From Mycolicibacter senuensis (GTDB taxonomy: Bacteria > Actinomycetota > Actinomycetes > Mycobacteriales > Mycobacteriaceae), in assembly GCF_003284925.1 (NCBI RefSeq), contig NZ_QMEX01000025.1, forward strand, positions 1-40,286: DNA of 40,286 bases, read 5' to 3'. Shown here piece by piece: positions 25,045 through 34,279 of this stretch. The notes under the pieces are model-generated. The model ran no database searches. It was not told the DNA's origin and saw nothing but the letters and a program-made list of their open reading frames with translations. Every line of letters starts with the position of its first letter. The stretch's first letter is position 1. The translations under genes were made by a program, and so were the position numbers.

Positions 25045-25950
25045 TCAGAAGAGGCTGAGCAGGAAGCTCGCCAGGTAACTCGGAATGTCGAGGTCGGCCA
25101 GCAGCAACGCGAGGTTGTCGTGCAGCACCGCCGAGACCACGTCCGGGCTGAAGGAGGCCAGCAGCGCATCCCAGTCGGCTCCGAACGCTGCGCTGCCGGC
25201 GTCGAAATCGCCGAACAGGCTGTTGTGCAGGGCGTCCCCGCTGAGATCGATGCCGAGCAGACTGTTCAGCGCGTGCTCGTTCTGGGCGATGATCGAGTTG
25301 TTGGCCAAGAAGATGAAGTGGGCGATCTCGCTGGCCGCGCTGCCGTCGTCCAATTGCCCGACCACACCCAACTGTGCCTCCACCAGGGCGTTGTTGAACG
25401 CCAATTCGGCGCTCGCAATGCCGGTGAGCAGCGACTGGTAGGCGGCCGGAAGGCCGTTGAGCGCCAGGGCGATGCCGGCGAAGGCGCTGGCGGCCGCGCT
25501 GCTGGCGGCTGTCTCGGTTCCGGTGAACGCGCTGACCGACGGGACGCCGAGGACACCGAGGTCGGGGCCGAACGGCACGGTGCCCATCACACTCTGCGCG
25601 TCGAATCCCCCGCTTTCGCCGAGCACGGCGTCCAGGGCGCTTTGGTCCAGGTCGCCGGCATTGAACGGCGAGCCGTCCCCGAGTTCACCGTCGCCGTTAC
25701 CGGTGAGCAGGTCGCCGAGGTTGATCTGCTGTATCTCGTCGGTGCCGCCGCTGCCGGCCGTGTCCGGGCGGACGTGGTTCTCGATGGTTTCGATGATCGA
25801 GTTCGTGTCGACGTTCGCCGCGGCCATGTCGATGTCATGAATCTGCACGTCGGGCAGGGAGGGCGTCGTCGACGTCAGTGCTGTGACGAGCCCGCCTACC
25901 GCGATGGCTGCAGTCGCTACTGTGGCGCACCGGCGAGCGAGGTGTTCCAT
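25045..25950 (-). CDS. Acidic secreted protein of unknown family, lysine-free
   Basis: Exported protein of 301 aa that I do not recognise. A signal peptide is clear ('ARRCATVATAAIAVGGLVTA'). The mature chain has no Lys at all and only one Arg (in 'ENHVRPD'), but many Asp/Glu, so it is strongly acidic. Residues about 60-110 are Gly/Asp-rich ('LLTGNGDGELGDGSPFNAGD'); about 145-225 is Ala-rich and helical; the C-terminus is hydrophobic and ends in Phe ('YLASFLLSLF'). M. tuberculosis has PE11/PPE17 genes at about this place, so this looks like a lineage-specific gene. GGAGGGG precedes the ATG and TATTAT lies about 40 bp upstream. Confidence 0.72.
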   Translation of the reverse strand: MEHLARRCATVATAAIAVGGLVTALTSTTPSLPDVQIHDIDMAAANVDTNSIIETIENHVRPDTAGSGGTDEIQQINLGDLLTGNGDGELGDGSPFNAGDLDQSALDAVLGESGGFDAQSVMGTVPFGPDLGVLGVPSVSAFTGTETAASSAAASAFAGIALALNGLPAAYQSLLTGIASAELAFNNALVEAQLGVVGQLDDGSAASEIAHFIFLANNSIIAQNEHALNSLLGIDLSGDALHNSLFGDFDAGSAAFGADWDALLASFSPDVVSAVLHDNLALLLADLDIPSYLASFLLSLF

Positions 25951-26206
25951 ATGACCATCCCCTCCACGTGTCGGCGTGCAAGCTGCTTAATAATAACCAA
26001 GGATTATCTGTGCGCAAGCCCTCAGTTCGCTCGACTTCGACGGCCGACGCAGCCCCTTCCCACCCCGCTGGCCGCCTGCTTGCAAAGACCCTAACTCCGG
26101 ACGGCTGATTTCGAACCCCCCGCGGAACCCACTCTCAGCAAACCGCAAGTATCTGCTTCAGCCTGATCTTCAGGCCGGCACCGCCGCGCTCGATGCCGCC
26201 AACGCG
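25951..26206 (-). promoter_or_regulatory. 256-bp AT-richer spacer with the promoter of the acidic secreted protein gene
   Basis: The minus strand carries a Shine-Dalgarno GGAGGGG just before the ATG at 25950 and a -10 TATTAT at 25990-25995 in an AT-rich patch (TTAATAATAACC). Near the other end, GCCTGA/TCAGGC (26161-26175) form a perfect 6-bp hairpin with a 3-nt loop about 30 bp after the lpqW stop, a weak terminator candidate. No gene is seen. Confidence 0.5.
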
Positions 26207-28105
26207 TCAGGGCCGCTTCACCCAGGTTCCGGCGTCACCGACGATCCCGACCGGCACCGCCCCCGTCAGGCTGACGTTCGCCACGCTCGGACCCACGGCC
26301 ACGATCGTGGTGTCCTGCAAGATCGGCAGCACCGTCGCCATGCTCCACAGCCGGGGTTCGACGGCCGAGATCACCTCACTGATGGTCTTGCCGCCGTCGA
26401 GCGCCGCGTCGATCTCGGTCTGGATGCCGTGGTCGCAGACGCCGGTGATGTTCGACGGGGCCTGCACCAACGCGCCCGATCCGGCGGGGCGCGGCGGGGC
26501 CTGCGACGTCGGCGTCGGCGATCCCGTGACCGGTGGCGACGATGGCGCGGGAACCGGAGCGGGGGCCGGGCCGCTGGACGTCGGTACGGTGGTGGACTCC
26601 AGCGCGATGCAGCCGTATCGGGATGCCAGCAGCGTCGCCAGATCGCCCCCGGCCTGCTGCCAGCCGACGATGGCATCGACCTGATGGGTCACCAGCGCCT
26701 CCCGGTAGAGCTTCACCGGGTCCAGCGGCAATACGGTCGCGGCGATGCCGACGTTGCGCAGTTGGTCCGCGGCGGTGTTGGCGACCGCCACCGAGGTCGG
26801 ATCGTTGGCCGCCACGCCGATGACCAGTGACAGTTGTTCGCCGTCCTTGCTGATCCGCCCGCGGGTGACCTCGGGCGGATGCGGCGGGGCGGGCTCTGCG
26901 CCCGCCGGGGGGACCAGCGCGGACGGCGGCGCATCCTTCTCGACGCGGTAACCAGCCGTCTGCAGCATCGCGAGCGCCGCCGAATCGGACATGGCCGGTG
27001 GCGCGGTCGGCACATAGCCAGGGTCGCTCGGAGCGCGGATCTGGGCCTGCGCCAGGGTGACGGTGTTGTCGCTGCCGGCACCCACGGTGGCCAGCAACCC
27101 AACATCGAGCAGTCCCAGGAGCGCCCGGCGGACCCGAACATCGGCCAGCTTGGGTTGTCCGGCCCGCAACGCCAACTGCATTACCCGCGGTGTGACCACC
27201 CGCGAGGTCTGCACGCCCGGGATCACCGACAGTTGGGCGAAGGCTGCCGAACCGCCGTGCACCTGGGCCACCTGGGTGTCGCCGTTGCGGATGGAGTCCG
27301 CCAGCGCGGCCGGCGACCCGGCCCGGCGGAACAGCACCAGGTCCGGCTTGGCCGGCGGGCCCCAGTAGCGGTCGTTTCGGGCGAGCAGGATCGCGTCGCG
27401 CTGCGGATCGATGTTCTCCACCCGGAATTGGCCGCCGGTGACCGGCAGCGCCCGGGCCAGCCCGGCCGGGAAGCCGCCGGGCACGTCCTTGACGATGTGC
27501 GCGGGCAGGATGTTGCTGAACAGTTCCCGCCACGCCGGGTACGGCTTGGCGAAGGTGACCACCACCTGTTTGCCACCCTCGACGGAGTGCACCCCGGTGA
27601 TCAGGTCATAACCGGCCGGGTCGACGACGCCCGGCTGGCTCACCATCTGCTGCCACAGGTACCAGAAGTCGTCGGCGGCGATGGGTGCGTTGTCGGTCCA
27701 CGACGCCTCGGGCCGAATCCGGTAGGTCACCGTGAACGGCGCCTCGGCGGTCACCGCGGCCGACACCAGCAGGGTCGGATCCATCTCCCAGCGTGAACCG
27801 GTCGGCGTGCCGGCGTCCGGGATCGGCCGGAAGGCGCTGGGTAACACCAGCGCGCTGATGGCCGCGGTGACCGCTGACAGGTCGGAGCGAAGATGCGGGT
27901 TGAAGCCAGCGCCGATCGAGTCGATGCCCATGATGATCTGGCTGATCCGTTTCGGCGGAGGCGCCGTGCTCTTCGGCGTCTCGGTGCTCTGCGGCGCCGG
28001 CGGCGGGTTGACCGTGCATGCCGCCGCGAGCTGCGTCAACACCAGTAGCATCACCGAAGCCAGTGCTCCCGCCATCACACGGGGACAGCGGAGCGGCTTC
28101 GGCAC
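26207..28105 (-). CDS. lpqW: Lipoprotein LpqW (PIM/lipoarabinomannan pathway control)
   Basis: Extracytoplasmic lipoprotein of 632 aa with the fold of periplasmic oligopeptide-binding proteins. In mycobacteria LpqW steers PIM intermediates between polar PIMs and LM/LAM. A signal peptide ends in the lipobox 'TQLAAAC' (Cys about residue 28), then a Pro/Thr linker and the binding domain. It matches M. tuberculosis LpqW (Rv1166, 635 aa) closely: '[20 protein letters not shown]', '[19 protein letters not shown]', '[13 protein letters not shown]'. A Pro/Ser/Ala-rich insertion lies near residue 535. The open frame reaches far upstream into typA antisense; GTG at 28105 is supported by TACCCT seven bases before it. 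pimE of the same pathway is also in this window. Confidence 0.93.
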   Translation of the reverse strand: MPKPLRCPRVMAGALASVMLLVLTQLAAACTVNPPPAPQSTETPKSTAPPPKRISQIIMGIDSIGAGFNPHLRSDLSAVTAAISALVLPSAFRPIPDAGTPTGSRWEMDPTLLVSAAVTAEAPFTVTYRIRPEASWTDNAPIAADDFWYLWQQMVSQPGVVDPAGYDLITGVHSVEGGKQVVVTFAKPYPAWRELFSNILPAHIVKDVPGGFPAGLARALPVTGGQFRVENIDPQRDAILLARNDRYWGPPAKPDLVLFRRAGSPAALADSIRNGDTQVAQVHGGSAAFAQLSVIPGVQTSRVVTPRVMQLALRAGQPKLADVRVRRALLGLLDVGLLATVGAGSDNTVTLAQAQIRAPSDPGYVPTAPPAMSDSAALAMLQTAGYRVEKDAPPSALVPPAGAEPAPPHPPEVTRGRISKDGEQLSLVIGVAANDPTSVAVANTAADQLRNVGIAATVLPLDPVKLYREALVTHQVDAIVGWQQAGGDLATLLASRYGCIALESTTVPTSSGPAPAPVPAPSSPPVTGSPTPTSQAPPRPAGSGALVQAPSNITGVCDHGIQTEIDAALDGGKTISEVISAVEPRLWSMATVLPILQDTTIVAVGPSVANVSLTGAVPVGIVGDAGTWVKRP

Positions 28106-28112
28106 GGCCACC

Positions 28113-28118
28113 AGGGTA
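28113..28118 (-). promoter_or_regulatory. lpqW -10 hexamer TACCCT (predicted leaderless)
   Basis: TACCCT on the minus strand, seven bases (GGTGGCC), then the GTG at 28105. It discriminates this GTG from the in-frame GTG two codons upstream. Confidence 0.45.
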
Positions 28119-28134
28119 TCCGGGCGGCCCAAAT

Positions 28135-30021
28135 CTATAGGTTCTTGGCCCGGGCGCGGCTGCGTGCCCGCAACGTCGAATCCAGTTCGACCTTGCGCAC
28201 CCGCACCACCTCGGGAGTGACCTCGACACACTCGTCGACCGCGCAGAACTCCATCGCCTGCTCCAGGTCCAGCTCGATCGGTCGGGCCAACGTCTCCATC
28301 ACGTCCGCGGTCGACGACCGCATGTTGGTCAGCTTTTTCTCTTTGGTGACGTTGATGTCCAGATCCTCGGCCCGAGGATTGATCCCGACCACCATGCCCT
28401 GGTAGGTCTCCTGGCCCGGCTCCACGAAGAACTGGCCGCGGTCGGCCAGCTGAATCAGCGCGAACGGCGTGATCGAGCCGGAACGGTCGCTCACCAGTGA
28501 GCCGGTGTGGCGGGCCCGGATCTCGCCGGCCCACGGCTGGTAGCCGTCGAAGACCGCGTTGGCGATACCGGTGCCGCGGGTCTCGGTGAGAAAATCGGTG
28601 CGCCAGCCGATCAGGCCGCGGCTGGGGATGATGAACTCCATCCGCACCCAACCGGTGGTGTGGTTGGCCATCTCGGTCATCCGGCCCTTGCGTGCGGCCG
28701 CCAGCTGGGTGATGGCGCCGACATACTCCTCGGGGCAGTCGACGGTCAGGTGCTCGAACGGTTCGTGCACCTTGCCGTCGATCTTCTTGGTCACCACCTG
28801 CGGCTTGCCGACGGTCAGCTCGAAGCCCTCCCGGCGCATCTGCTCGACCAGGATCGCCAGCGCCAGCTCGCCGCGGCCCTGCACCTCCCAGGCGTCGGGG
28901 CGCCCGATGTCCACCACCCGCACCGAGACGTTGCCGATCAGCTCGGTGTCCAGCCGGGTCTTGACCATGCGCGCGGTCAGCTTGTGCCCGGAGACCTTGC
29001 CCGCCAGCGGGGAGGTGTTGGTGCCGATCGTCACCGAGATCGCCGGCTCGTCGACGGTGATGCGCGGCAAGGCGACCGGGTCGGCTGGGTCCGCCAGGGT
29101 GTCGCCGATCATGATCTCGCCGATCCCGGCGACCGCGACGATGTCCCCGGCGCAGGCCTCCTCGGTCGGGGTGCGCTCCACCCCCTCGGTGACCAGCAAC
29201 TCGGTGATCTTGGCGGTGGTGGTCACCGGCTCACCGTCGACCTCGCGCAGCCAGGCGACCTGCTGGCCCTTGCGGATCCGGCCGTTGGCGACGCGGATCA
29301 GCGCGAGCCGTCCCAGGAAGGCCGAGGCGTCGAGGTTGGTGACCAGTGCCTGCAACGGCGCGTCCGGGTCGCCCGACGGCGGCGGCACGTGCTCGAGCAG
29401 CACGTCGAACAGTGGGTCGAGGTTCTCCCCGTCGGGGACAGCGCCGTCGGCGGGTGCGGTGGTGCTGGCCACCCCGGCACGCCCCGAGGCGTACAGCGTC
29501 GGCAATCCCAGCGCATGTTCGGCGGCGGCCTGCGCCTCGTCGTCGAGATCACTGGCCACATCGAGCAACAGGTCGTGGCTGGCCTCGACAACCTCGGCGA
29601 TTCGGGCGTCGGGACGGTCGGTCTTGTTGACCACCAGGATCACCGGCAGATGCGCGGTCAGCGCCTTGCGCAGCACAAACCTGGTCTGCGGCAGCGGCCC
29701 CTCGGAGGCGTCGACCAGCAGGACCACCCCGTCGACCATGGACAGCCCGCGCTCCACCTCGCCACCGAAGTCGGCGTGGCCCGGCGTGTCGATCACGTTG
29801 ATTACGGTGACGGTCCCGTCGGCGTGGTGGCGGTGCACGGCCGTGTTCTTGGCCAGGATGGTGATGCCTTTTTCGCGCTCCAGGTCTCCGGAGTCCATCA
29901 CCCGCTCTTTGGCGTCATCGCCACGTTCGGCCAGGGCGCCGGACTGGCGCAGCATCGCGTCGACCAGCGTGGTCTTGCCGTGGTCTACGTGCGCGACGAT
30001 GGCGACGTTACGAAAGTTCAC
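28135..30021 (-). CDS. typA: Ribosome-associated GTPase TypA/BipA
   Basis: Translational GTPase of 628 aa, the same length as M. tuberculosis TypA (Rv1165). G-domain motifs: G1 'AHVDHGKTT', switch region '[14 protein letters not shown]', G3 '[20 protein letters not shown]' and G4 'NKTD'. Domain II, an EF-G-like domain V and the TypA-specific C-terminal domain ('[20 protein letters not shown]', '[17 protein letters not shown]') follow. The tail is Arg/Ala-rich. It binds the ribosome and affects assembly and stress adaptation. GTG at 30021 gives the family start '[12 protein letters not shown]'; seven more in-frame codons upstream are not conserved. It is followed by lpqW after 29 bp. Confidence 0.95.
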   Translation of the reverse strand: MNFRNVAIVAHVDHGKTTLVDAMLRQSGALAERGDDAKERVMDSGDLEREKGITILAKNTAVHRHHADGTVTVINVIDTPGHADFGGEVERGLSMVDGVVLLVDASEGPLPQTRFVLRKALTAHLPVILVVNKTDRPDARIAEVVEASHDLLLDVASDLDDEAQAAAEHALGLPTLYASGRAGVASTTAPADGAVPDGENLDPLFDVLLEHVPPPSGDPDAPLQALVTNLDASAFLGRLALIRVANGRIRKGQQVAWLREVDGEPVTTTAKITELLVTEGVERTPTEEACAGDIVAVAGIGEIMIGDTLADPADPVALPRITVDEPAISVTIGTNTSPLAGKVSGHKLTARMVKTRLDTELIGNVSVRVVDIGRPDAWEVQGRGELALAILVEQMRREGFELTVGKPQVVTKKIDGKVHEPFEHLTVDCPEEYVGAITQLAAARKGRMTEMANHTTGWVRMEFIIPSRGLIGWRTDFLTETRGTGIANAVFDGYQPWAGEIRARHTGSLVSDRSGSITPFALIQLADRGQFFVEPGQETYQGMVVGINPRAEDLDINVTKEKKLTNMRSSTADVMETLARPIELDLEQAMEFCAVDECVEVTPEVVRVRKVELDSTLRARSRARAKNL

Positions 30022-30084
30022 CGGGCGATTCTGCCAGCGCAACCTGCCGATCGCGAAAACGTGAAAGCTATCTCACAATGGCTG

Positions 30085-30474
30085 TCACAGCCCCAGCGGA
30101 GACTCGGCGCTGAACCGCTCCAGCTCTTCGAGGTGCAGTTCGGTCAGCGCTTGCAGGCACTGCGCCGCCGCCTCGGTGAGCTGCAGCCGGATCACCCGCT
30201 GGTCCTCGTTGTCGCGGACCCGGACGACCAATCCGGCCGCCTCGGCGCGCTGGATCAGCTCCCCGGCGCTGTGGTGGCGCAGCAGCAGGTACTCCGCGAT
30301 GTCGCCGACCGTCGGCCCGCGCGAGTCGGCGTGCCCCCGGATCGCCAGCAGCAATTGGTGCTGTGCCGGGGTGAGTCCGGCGGCTTGAGCTTGGTCGGCG
30401 CTCCACCGCTCGAAGCGCCGCAGTCGGGTCCGGAACGTGAGCAGCCGGGTGTAGACGTCGTCAGGCAGGGCCAC
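30085..30474 (-). CDS. MarR-like winged-helix regulator
   Basis: Regulator of 129 aa. The order of elements is that of MarR proteins: an N-terminal dimer helix ('VYTRLLTFRTRLRRFERW'), 'GLTPAQHQLLLAIRGHAD', the HTH 'TVGDIAEYLLLRHHSAGELI' and the wing 'GLVVRVRDNEDQRVIRLQLT', then a C-terminal helix. It shows no ligand signature. TAAAGT lies seven bases before the GTG start, so it is probably leaderless. It lies between ridA and typA on the same strand, 63 bp before typA. GTGAAAGCTATCTCAC (30061-30076), with GTGA/TCAC ends, lies in that gap and could be bound by it. Target unknown. Confidence 0.8.
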   Translation of the reverse strand: MALPDDVYTRLLTFRTRLRRFERWSADQAQAAGLTPAQHQLLLAIRGHADSRGPTVGDIAEYLLLRHHSAGELIQRAEAAGLVVRVRDNEDQRVIRLQLTEAAAQCLQALTELHLEELERFSAESPLGL

Positions 30475-30481
30475 GCCGGTA

Positions 30482-30487
30482 ACTTTA
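30482..30487 (-). promoter_or_regulatory. marR -10 hexamer TAAAGT (predicted leaderless)
   Basis: TAAAGT on the minus strand, seven bases (TACCGGC), then the GTG at 30474. Confidence 0.5.
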
Positions 30488-30513
30488 TGCTGATCGGCCG
30501 GCTCGCGCGGGAA

Positions 30514-30900
30514 TCAGCGCAGCCGTGCGGTGATCCGTACCTCGAGCGCGGCCCCCGGGGCTGCCAGTTCGGAAATCCCGACCGCGGTCCACGCCGGGTA
30601 CGGCTCGCACAGGAAGGCATCCTTGACCGCGCAGAACTCGTCGAAGTGCGCGGCGAGGCCGACGTGGTAGGTGGTCATCTCCGTCACGTCGGCGAAGGTG
30701 AGCCCCACCTCGGCCAGCAGACCGCGCAGATTCTCAAAAGCCAGGGTGAACTGCTCGGTCAGATTTTCGGGCACGGTCAGGTCGGGTCGAAAACCGATCA
30801 TGCCCGAGCAGCGCAGGTACTCGCCGTCGATGACCGCAGGCGCGAAGTGATAGGCCTCGTACATCGGTTGCATCCACGCCGGAATCACGGTGCGGCCCAT
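30514..30900 (-). CDS. RidA/YjgF-family protein
   Basis: Small enamine/imine deaminase-type protein of 128 aa that would form trimers in the cytosol. Family features: 'YLRCSGMIGFRPDLTVPENL', 'EQFTLAFENLRGLLAEVGLT', 'DVTEMTTYHVGLAAHFDEFC', 'YPAWTAVGISELAAPGAALE' and the Arg near the C-terminus ('VRITARLR'). The pattern departs from archetypal RidA, so the substrate is uncertain. AGGAG lies just before the ATG at 30900. It starts 29 bp after the DUF732 gene on the same strand and so may be the last gene of the nar transcript. The longer open frame upstream is not homologous. Confidence 0.85.
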   Translation of the reverse strand: MGRTVIPAWMQPMYEAYHFAPAVIDGEYLRCSGMIGFRPDLTVPENLTEQFTLAFENLRGLLAEVGLTFADVTEMTTYHVGLAAHFDEFCAVKDAFLCEPYPAWTAVGISELAAPGAALEVRITARLR

Positions 30901-30929
30901 GGATCTCCTCGCGCCGTCCTGCCATGCCC

Positions 30930-31259
30930 CTAGGGGGCGGCCGGAACCGGGTTCTGAACCAGCTGGTCCGGGCAGTAGGAGTGTGCCGCGATCCCGACGA
31001 ACATGCTCCCGTGCTCGGTCGTCAGTCCGGGATTGCGCTCCTTGAGACCGTCGAGCACCTCCGGGCTCGGTTTGCCCTGCGCGATGAACTTGCACACCAT
31101 TTTCGCGGTGACGATGGCCTGGTCAGGGCGGTTGTAGGTGATGCCGGCCGCCTGCAGGGCCGCCAGGAAGTCGGTGTCGACATCGGCCGGATCGGCCTTC
31201 GCGGGCCCGGCCGCCACCAGCATCAGCAGCGCGCCCAGCGGCGCGGCGAGGGCTTTCAC
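30930..31259 (-). CDS. DUF732 secreted protein coupled to narI
   Basis: Small exported protein of 109 aa of the mycobacterial DUF732 family. A signal peptide ('LGALLMLVAAGPAKADP') is followed by the characteristic 'DTDFLAALQAAGITYNRPDQ', a conserved Cys in 'AKMVCKFIAQGK', 'GLTTEHGSMFVGIAAHSYCP' with a second Cys (probable disulfide) and a short Pro/Ala tail. Its GTG overlaps the narI TGA by four bases (GTGA), the same coupling as between narH, narJ and narI, so it is translated with the nitrate reductase operon. No function is known for DUF732. The open frame farther upstream overlaps narI and is not used. Confidence 0.87.
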   Translation of the reverse strand: MKALAAPLGALLMLVAAGPAKADPADVDTDFLAALQAAGITYNRPDQAIVTAKMVCKFIAQGKPSPEVLDGLKERNPGLTTEHGSMFVGIAAHSYCPDQLVQNPVPAAP

Positions 31260-32005
31260 CAGCCCCGCCTCGGCGCCCGGGAGCCCATCGGCTGATTCTT
31301 CTTCGCATAATCGCGGCTGCGGTAGACGATGTAAGGCCGGAACAGATAGCCGATCGGCGCGCTGAACGCGTGCACCAGGCGGGTGAACGGCCACAGCGCG
31401 AACAGGGTAAACGCGATCAGCACGTGCACCTGGAAGTAGATCGGGGCCTGCAACATCAGGTCTCCTCGCGGGTCAAGGGTGAAGATCGACCGAAACCAGA
31501 CCGACACCGTCTGCCGGTAGTCGTGCTCCTCACCGTAGGCGGTGGTGCCTAACAGCGTGCAACACATGCCGACCACCAGCGCACACACCAGCACCGCATA
31601 CATCAGCTTGTCGTTGACACTGGTCGCCTTGAACACCGACCGTTCGGTGCGGCGGCGATAGATCAACAACCCGACGCCGACCAGGGTGGCGACACCGGCC
31701 GGCAGGCCGAGGATCAACGCCTGCAGGTGATAGAACCGGTCGCTCATTCCCAGCGCACGAGTCCAGGACTCCGGAACGAACAGTCCCACGATGTGGCCCA
31801 TGATCACCACGAAGCTGCCGAAATGGAACATCGGGCTGCCGATGCGCAGCAGCTTGGACTCATACAGCTGCGACGAGCGGGTGGTCCAGCCGAACTTGTC
31901 GTATTTGTACCGCCACCAGGTGGCCACGCCCGCGATGGCCAGCACGAAGTAGGGCATGATGTCCCACCACAGCTCCGCGGTGCTGACGATCGCTATATGC
32001 GTCAT
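31256..32005 (-). CDS. narI: Respiratory nitrate reductase gamma subunit NarI
   Basis: Membrane cytochrome b subunit of 249 aa (M. tuberculosis NarI 246 aa) that oxidises menaquinol and passes electrons to NarH. Five membrane helices are visible: 'IMPYFVLAIAGVATWW', 'FHFGSFVVIMGHIVGLF', 'YHLQALILGLPAGVATLVGV', 'LMYAVLVCALVVGMCCTLLG' and 'IYFQVHVLIAFTLFALWPFT'. His residues in helix 2 ('MFHFG', 'MGHIVG') and helix 5 ('QVHVL', 'RLVHAF') are the expected ligands of the two b hemes. Its ATG overlaps the narJ stop by four bases. The C-terminus ends 'AKKNQPMGSRAPRRGW' and overlaps the DUF732 start. Confidence 0.94.
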   Translation of the reverse strand: MTHIAIVSTAELWWDIMPYFVLAIAGVATWWRYKYDKFGWTTRSSQLYESKLLRIGSPMFHFGSFVVIMGHIVGLFVPESWTRALGMSDRFYHLQALILGLPAGVATLVGVGLLIYRRRTERSVFKATSVNDKLMYAVLVCALVVGMCCTLLGTTAYGEEHDYRQTVSVWFRSIFTLDPRGDLMLQAPIYFQVHVLIAFTLFALWPFTRLVHAFSAPIGYLFRPYIVYRSRDYAKKNQPMGSRAPRRGW

Positions 32006-32670
32006 CGGGTCGGCACCTTCGGCATCCCCAGCGAAACGGCCGCCGTGTACGGCTGCAGCCCAACTGCTTCGGCCGGCGGGCCGGACGTCATCAGCTCGCT
32101 CACATTCCGTACCTCCTGATCGGTTGCCGCCGGCAGCGTGTGGCAGACCGCGGCGATGGTGTGGGCATACGGTGACCCGGCGTCGGTCAGCGACTTGTGC
32201 AGCACGTCGATCGGCACCCGGTGCGCCAGCAGCAGGCGGCGTCCGCCCTGCGGATCGACCTGCGCGGCGAACTCCAGCACCACCGGCAGGTGATCGGGCG
32301 CCTCGCCCGCGGGCGGCTCGGCACCGGCCTCGCGGTAGGCGGTGGCGAACGCCAGCATCTGCATGCCCCGGTTGCGGGTGTCCCCACCGGTCCAGTAGGT
32401 CAGCAACAACGTCGAACGCCGCCGCATGTCGAAGGTTTCGACGTAGTCGACGGCGGCGGCCATCGGGTCGGACGCCCGCAGCGCGGCCACGGTGCGCGCC
32501 AACAGTCCCGCCGGTGCCGCATCGGCGTGGGCAAGCAGTGCTTCGACGGTGTCGAGCCGCTGCTGCAGCTGTTCGTCGGGGTAGGTCAGCAGCAACGACG
32601 CCGCCTGCCACACCGCCCGGTCGGCCGGCCCGCCGGGTTGGCGCCGCAGCGACCGGATGAACCCCTTCAC
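32002..32670 (-). CDS. narJ: Nitrate reductase assembly chaperone NarJ
   Basis: Cytosolic, all-helical chaperone of 222 aa (TorD/NarJ family) needed to load the molybdenum cofactor into NarG before the complex joins NarI. Visible family parts: 'VWQAASLLLTYPDEQLQQRL', 'YVETFDMRRRSTLLLTYWT', 'GDTRNRGMQMLAF' and 'DHLPVVLEFAA'. Four-base ATGA overlaps join it to narH (32667-32670) and narI (32002-32005). Confidence 0.93.
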   Translation of the reverse strand: MKGFIRSLRRQPGGPADRAVWQAASLLLTYPDEQLQQRLDTVEALLAHADAAPAGLLARTVAALRASDPMAAAVDYVETFDMRRRSTLLLTYWTGGDTRNRGMQMLAFATAYREAGAEPPAGEAPDHLPVVLEFAAQVDPQGGRRLLLAHRVPIDVLHKSLTDAGSPYAHTIAAVCHTLPAATDQEVRNVSELMTSGPPAEAVGLQPYTAAVSLGMPKVPTR

Positions 32671-34277
32671 TGGTGCTCCGGGAACATCTCGGGCACCGCC
32701 CGGTCGCCACCGCCCCAGTTGAGCAGGTTGGTCCGGCCCCGCGGCCGCTGGGCGTGGCCGCCGTTTTCGACCATGTGAAACGACGACCCCGACTCGCCGT
32801 CGGCGCTCACGAACGGGTCATCCTCGTACCCGTTGGGGCCGCCGGTGATGGAGCATCCCATGTGCTCGAGCTCGTGGGCCTTCTGGCTGTAAGCGGTCGG
32901 AATCACGTACCGCTCTTCATATTTGGCGATCGCGAGCAGTCGGTACATGTTGTACATCTCCTCTTCGGTCATGCCGACCGAGGCGGGGATGTGAGGCTGG
33001 GTGTCACGACCCAGGCTGATGTCGCGCATGTAGGAGCGCATCGCCGCCAGCCGTCGCAGCACGTCTTCGATGACGGCGGTGTCACCGGCGGTGAACAGTT
33101 CGGCGAGGTAGGCCATCGGGATGCGCAGCGCCTCCAGCGCCCCGAACAGGTTGCCCAGGTCTTCGCCGTCGTGCCCGTCGCGGCTGACGGCGTCGACGAC
33201 CGGCGACAGCGGCGGGACGTACCAGACCATCGGCATGGTCCGGTATTCCGGGTGCAGCGGCAGCGCCACCTTGTAGGTGTTGATCAGCGCATAGATCGGC
33301 GACCGTTGGGCGGCCTCGATCCAGGTGTCGGAGATCCCCTCGGCGCGTGCGCCGGCGATCACCTCGGGGTCGGTCGGGTCCAGAAATACGCCGCACTGGG
33401 CTTCATAGAGGTCGGTGTCTTTCTCCACCGACGCCGCTTCAAGCACCTTGTCGGCGTCGTAGAGCACCAGCCCGATGTAGCGCAGCCGCCCGACGCAGGT
33501 CTCCGAGCAGATTGTCGGCAGCCCGACCTCGATGCGGGGATAGCAGAAGTGACACTTCTCTGCCTTGCCGGTCTTGTGGTTGAAGTACACCTTTTTGTAC
33601 GGACAGCCCGACACGCACAGCCGCCAGCCGCGGCAGCGGTCCTGGTCGACCAGCACGATGCCGTCTTCTTCGCGCTTGTAGATCGCCCCGGTCGGGCACG
33701 ACGCCACACACGACGGATTCAGGCAGTGCTCGCAGATCCGGGGCAGGTAGAACATGAAGGTTTCTTCGAGCTCGCTTTTGACCTGGTCGCTGACCTTGGC
33801 CAGGATCGGGTCGTTGACCAGGTGCTCCGGCGAACCGGCGAGGTTGTCATCCCAGTTAGGTCCCCACTCGATGTTCATCGGGTCGCCGGTGATCGAGCTC
33901 CGGGGCGCGGCCACCGGGATGGTGTCGCCCAGCGGCGCCGTGGTGAGGTTCTCGTAGTCGTAGGTCCACGGCTCGTAGTAGTCCTTCAAGCCGGGCAGGT
34001 TGGGGTTGGCGAAGATGTTCAGCAGTTTGTGGACGCGCCCGCCCGCCAGCAGCCGCAGCCGGCCCTTCTTGTCCAGCGTCCAACCGCCCTTCCAGCGGTT
34101 CTGATCTTCGTAGGTGCGCGGATACCCACCGCCGGGGCGGGTTTCGACGTTGTTGAACCACACGTACTCGGTGCCCTCGCGGTTGGTCCAGGCCTGTTTG
34201 CAGGTCACCGAGCAGGTGTGGCACCCGATACATTTGTCCAAGTTCATCACCATGGCCATCTGCGCCATTACTTTCAT
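32667..34277 (-). CDS. narH: Respiratory nitrate reductase beta subunit NarH
   Basis: Electron-transfer subunit of 536 aa carrying four Fe-S clusters between NarI hemes and NarG. The Cys groups are 'CIGCHTCSVTCK' near the N-terminus, 'CEHCLNPSCVASCP', 'CRGWRLCVSGCPYKK' and 'KCHFCYPRIE' with later Cys in 'CSETCVGR'. The Trp in 'CRGWRLC' replaces a Cys, as usual for the [3Fe-4S] site. ATG at 34277 lies two bases after the narG stop. A long in-frame extension upstream overlaps narG in another frame and is not used. Confidence 0.95.
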   Translation of the reverse strand: MKVMAQMAMVMNLDKCIGCHTCSVTCKQAWTNREGTEYVWFNNVETRPGGGYPRTYEDQNRWKGGWTLDKKGRLRLLAGGRVHKLLNIFANPNLPGLKDYYEPWTYDYENLTTAPLGDTIPVAAPRSSITGDPMNIEWGPNWDDNLAGSPEHLVNDPILAKVSDQVKSELEETFMFYLPRICEHCLNPSCVASCPTGAIYKREEDGIVLVDQDRCRGWRLCVSGCPYKKVYFNHKTGKAEKCHFCYPRIEVGLPTICSETCVGRLRYIGLVLYDADKVLEAASVEKDTDLYEAQCGVFLDPTDPEVIAGARAEGISDTWIEAAQRSPIYALINTYKVALPLHPEYRTMPMVWYVPPLSPVVDAVSRDGHDGEDLGNLFGALEALRIPMAYLAELFTAGDTAVIEDVLRRLAAMRSYMRDISLGRDTQPHIPASVGMTEEEMYNMYRLLAIAKYEERYVIPTAYSQKAHELEHMGCSITGGPNGYEDDPFVSADGESGSSFHMVENGGHAQRPRGRTNLLNWGGGDRAVPEMFPEHQ

Positions 34278-34279
34278 GC

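Noticed and set aside
28106..28651. Extension of lpqW upstream by about 180 codons
   Set aside because: It overlaps typA antisense and lacks homology; the signal peptide and lipobox begin right after the GTG at 28105.
28507..30933. 808-codon open frame antisense to typA, marR and ridA
   Set aside because: It crosses several genes with clear homologues on the other strand and has no domain of its own.
32006..32710. Extension of the narI frame upstream by 235 codons
   Set aside because: This is narJ read in another frame; NarI homology starts at the ATG at 32005 overlapping the narJ stop.
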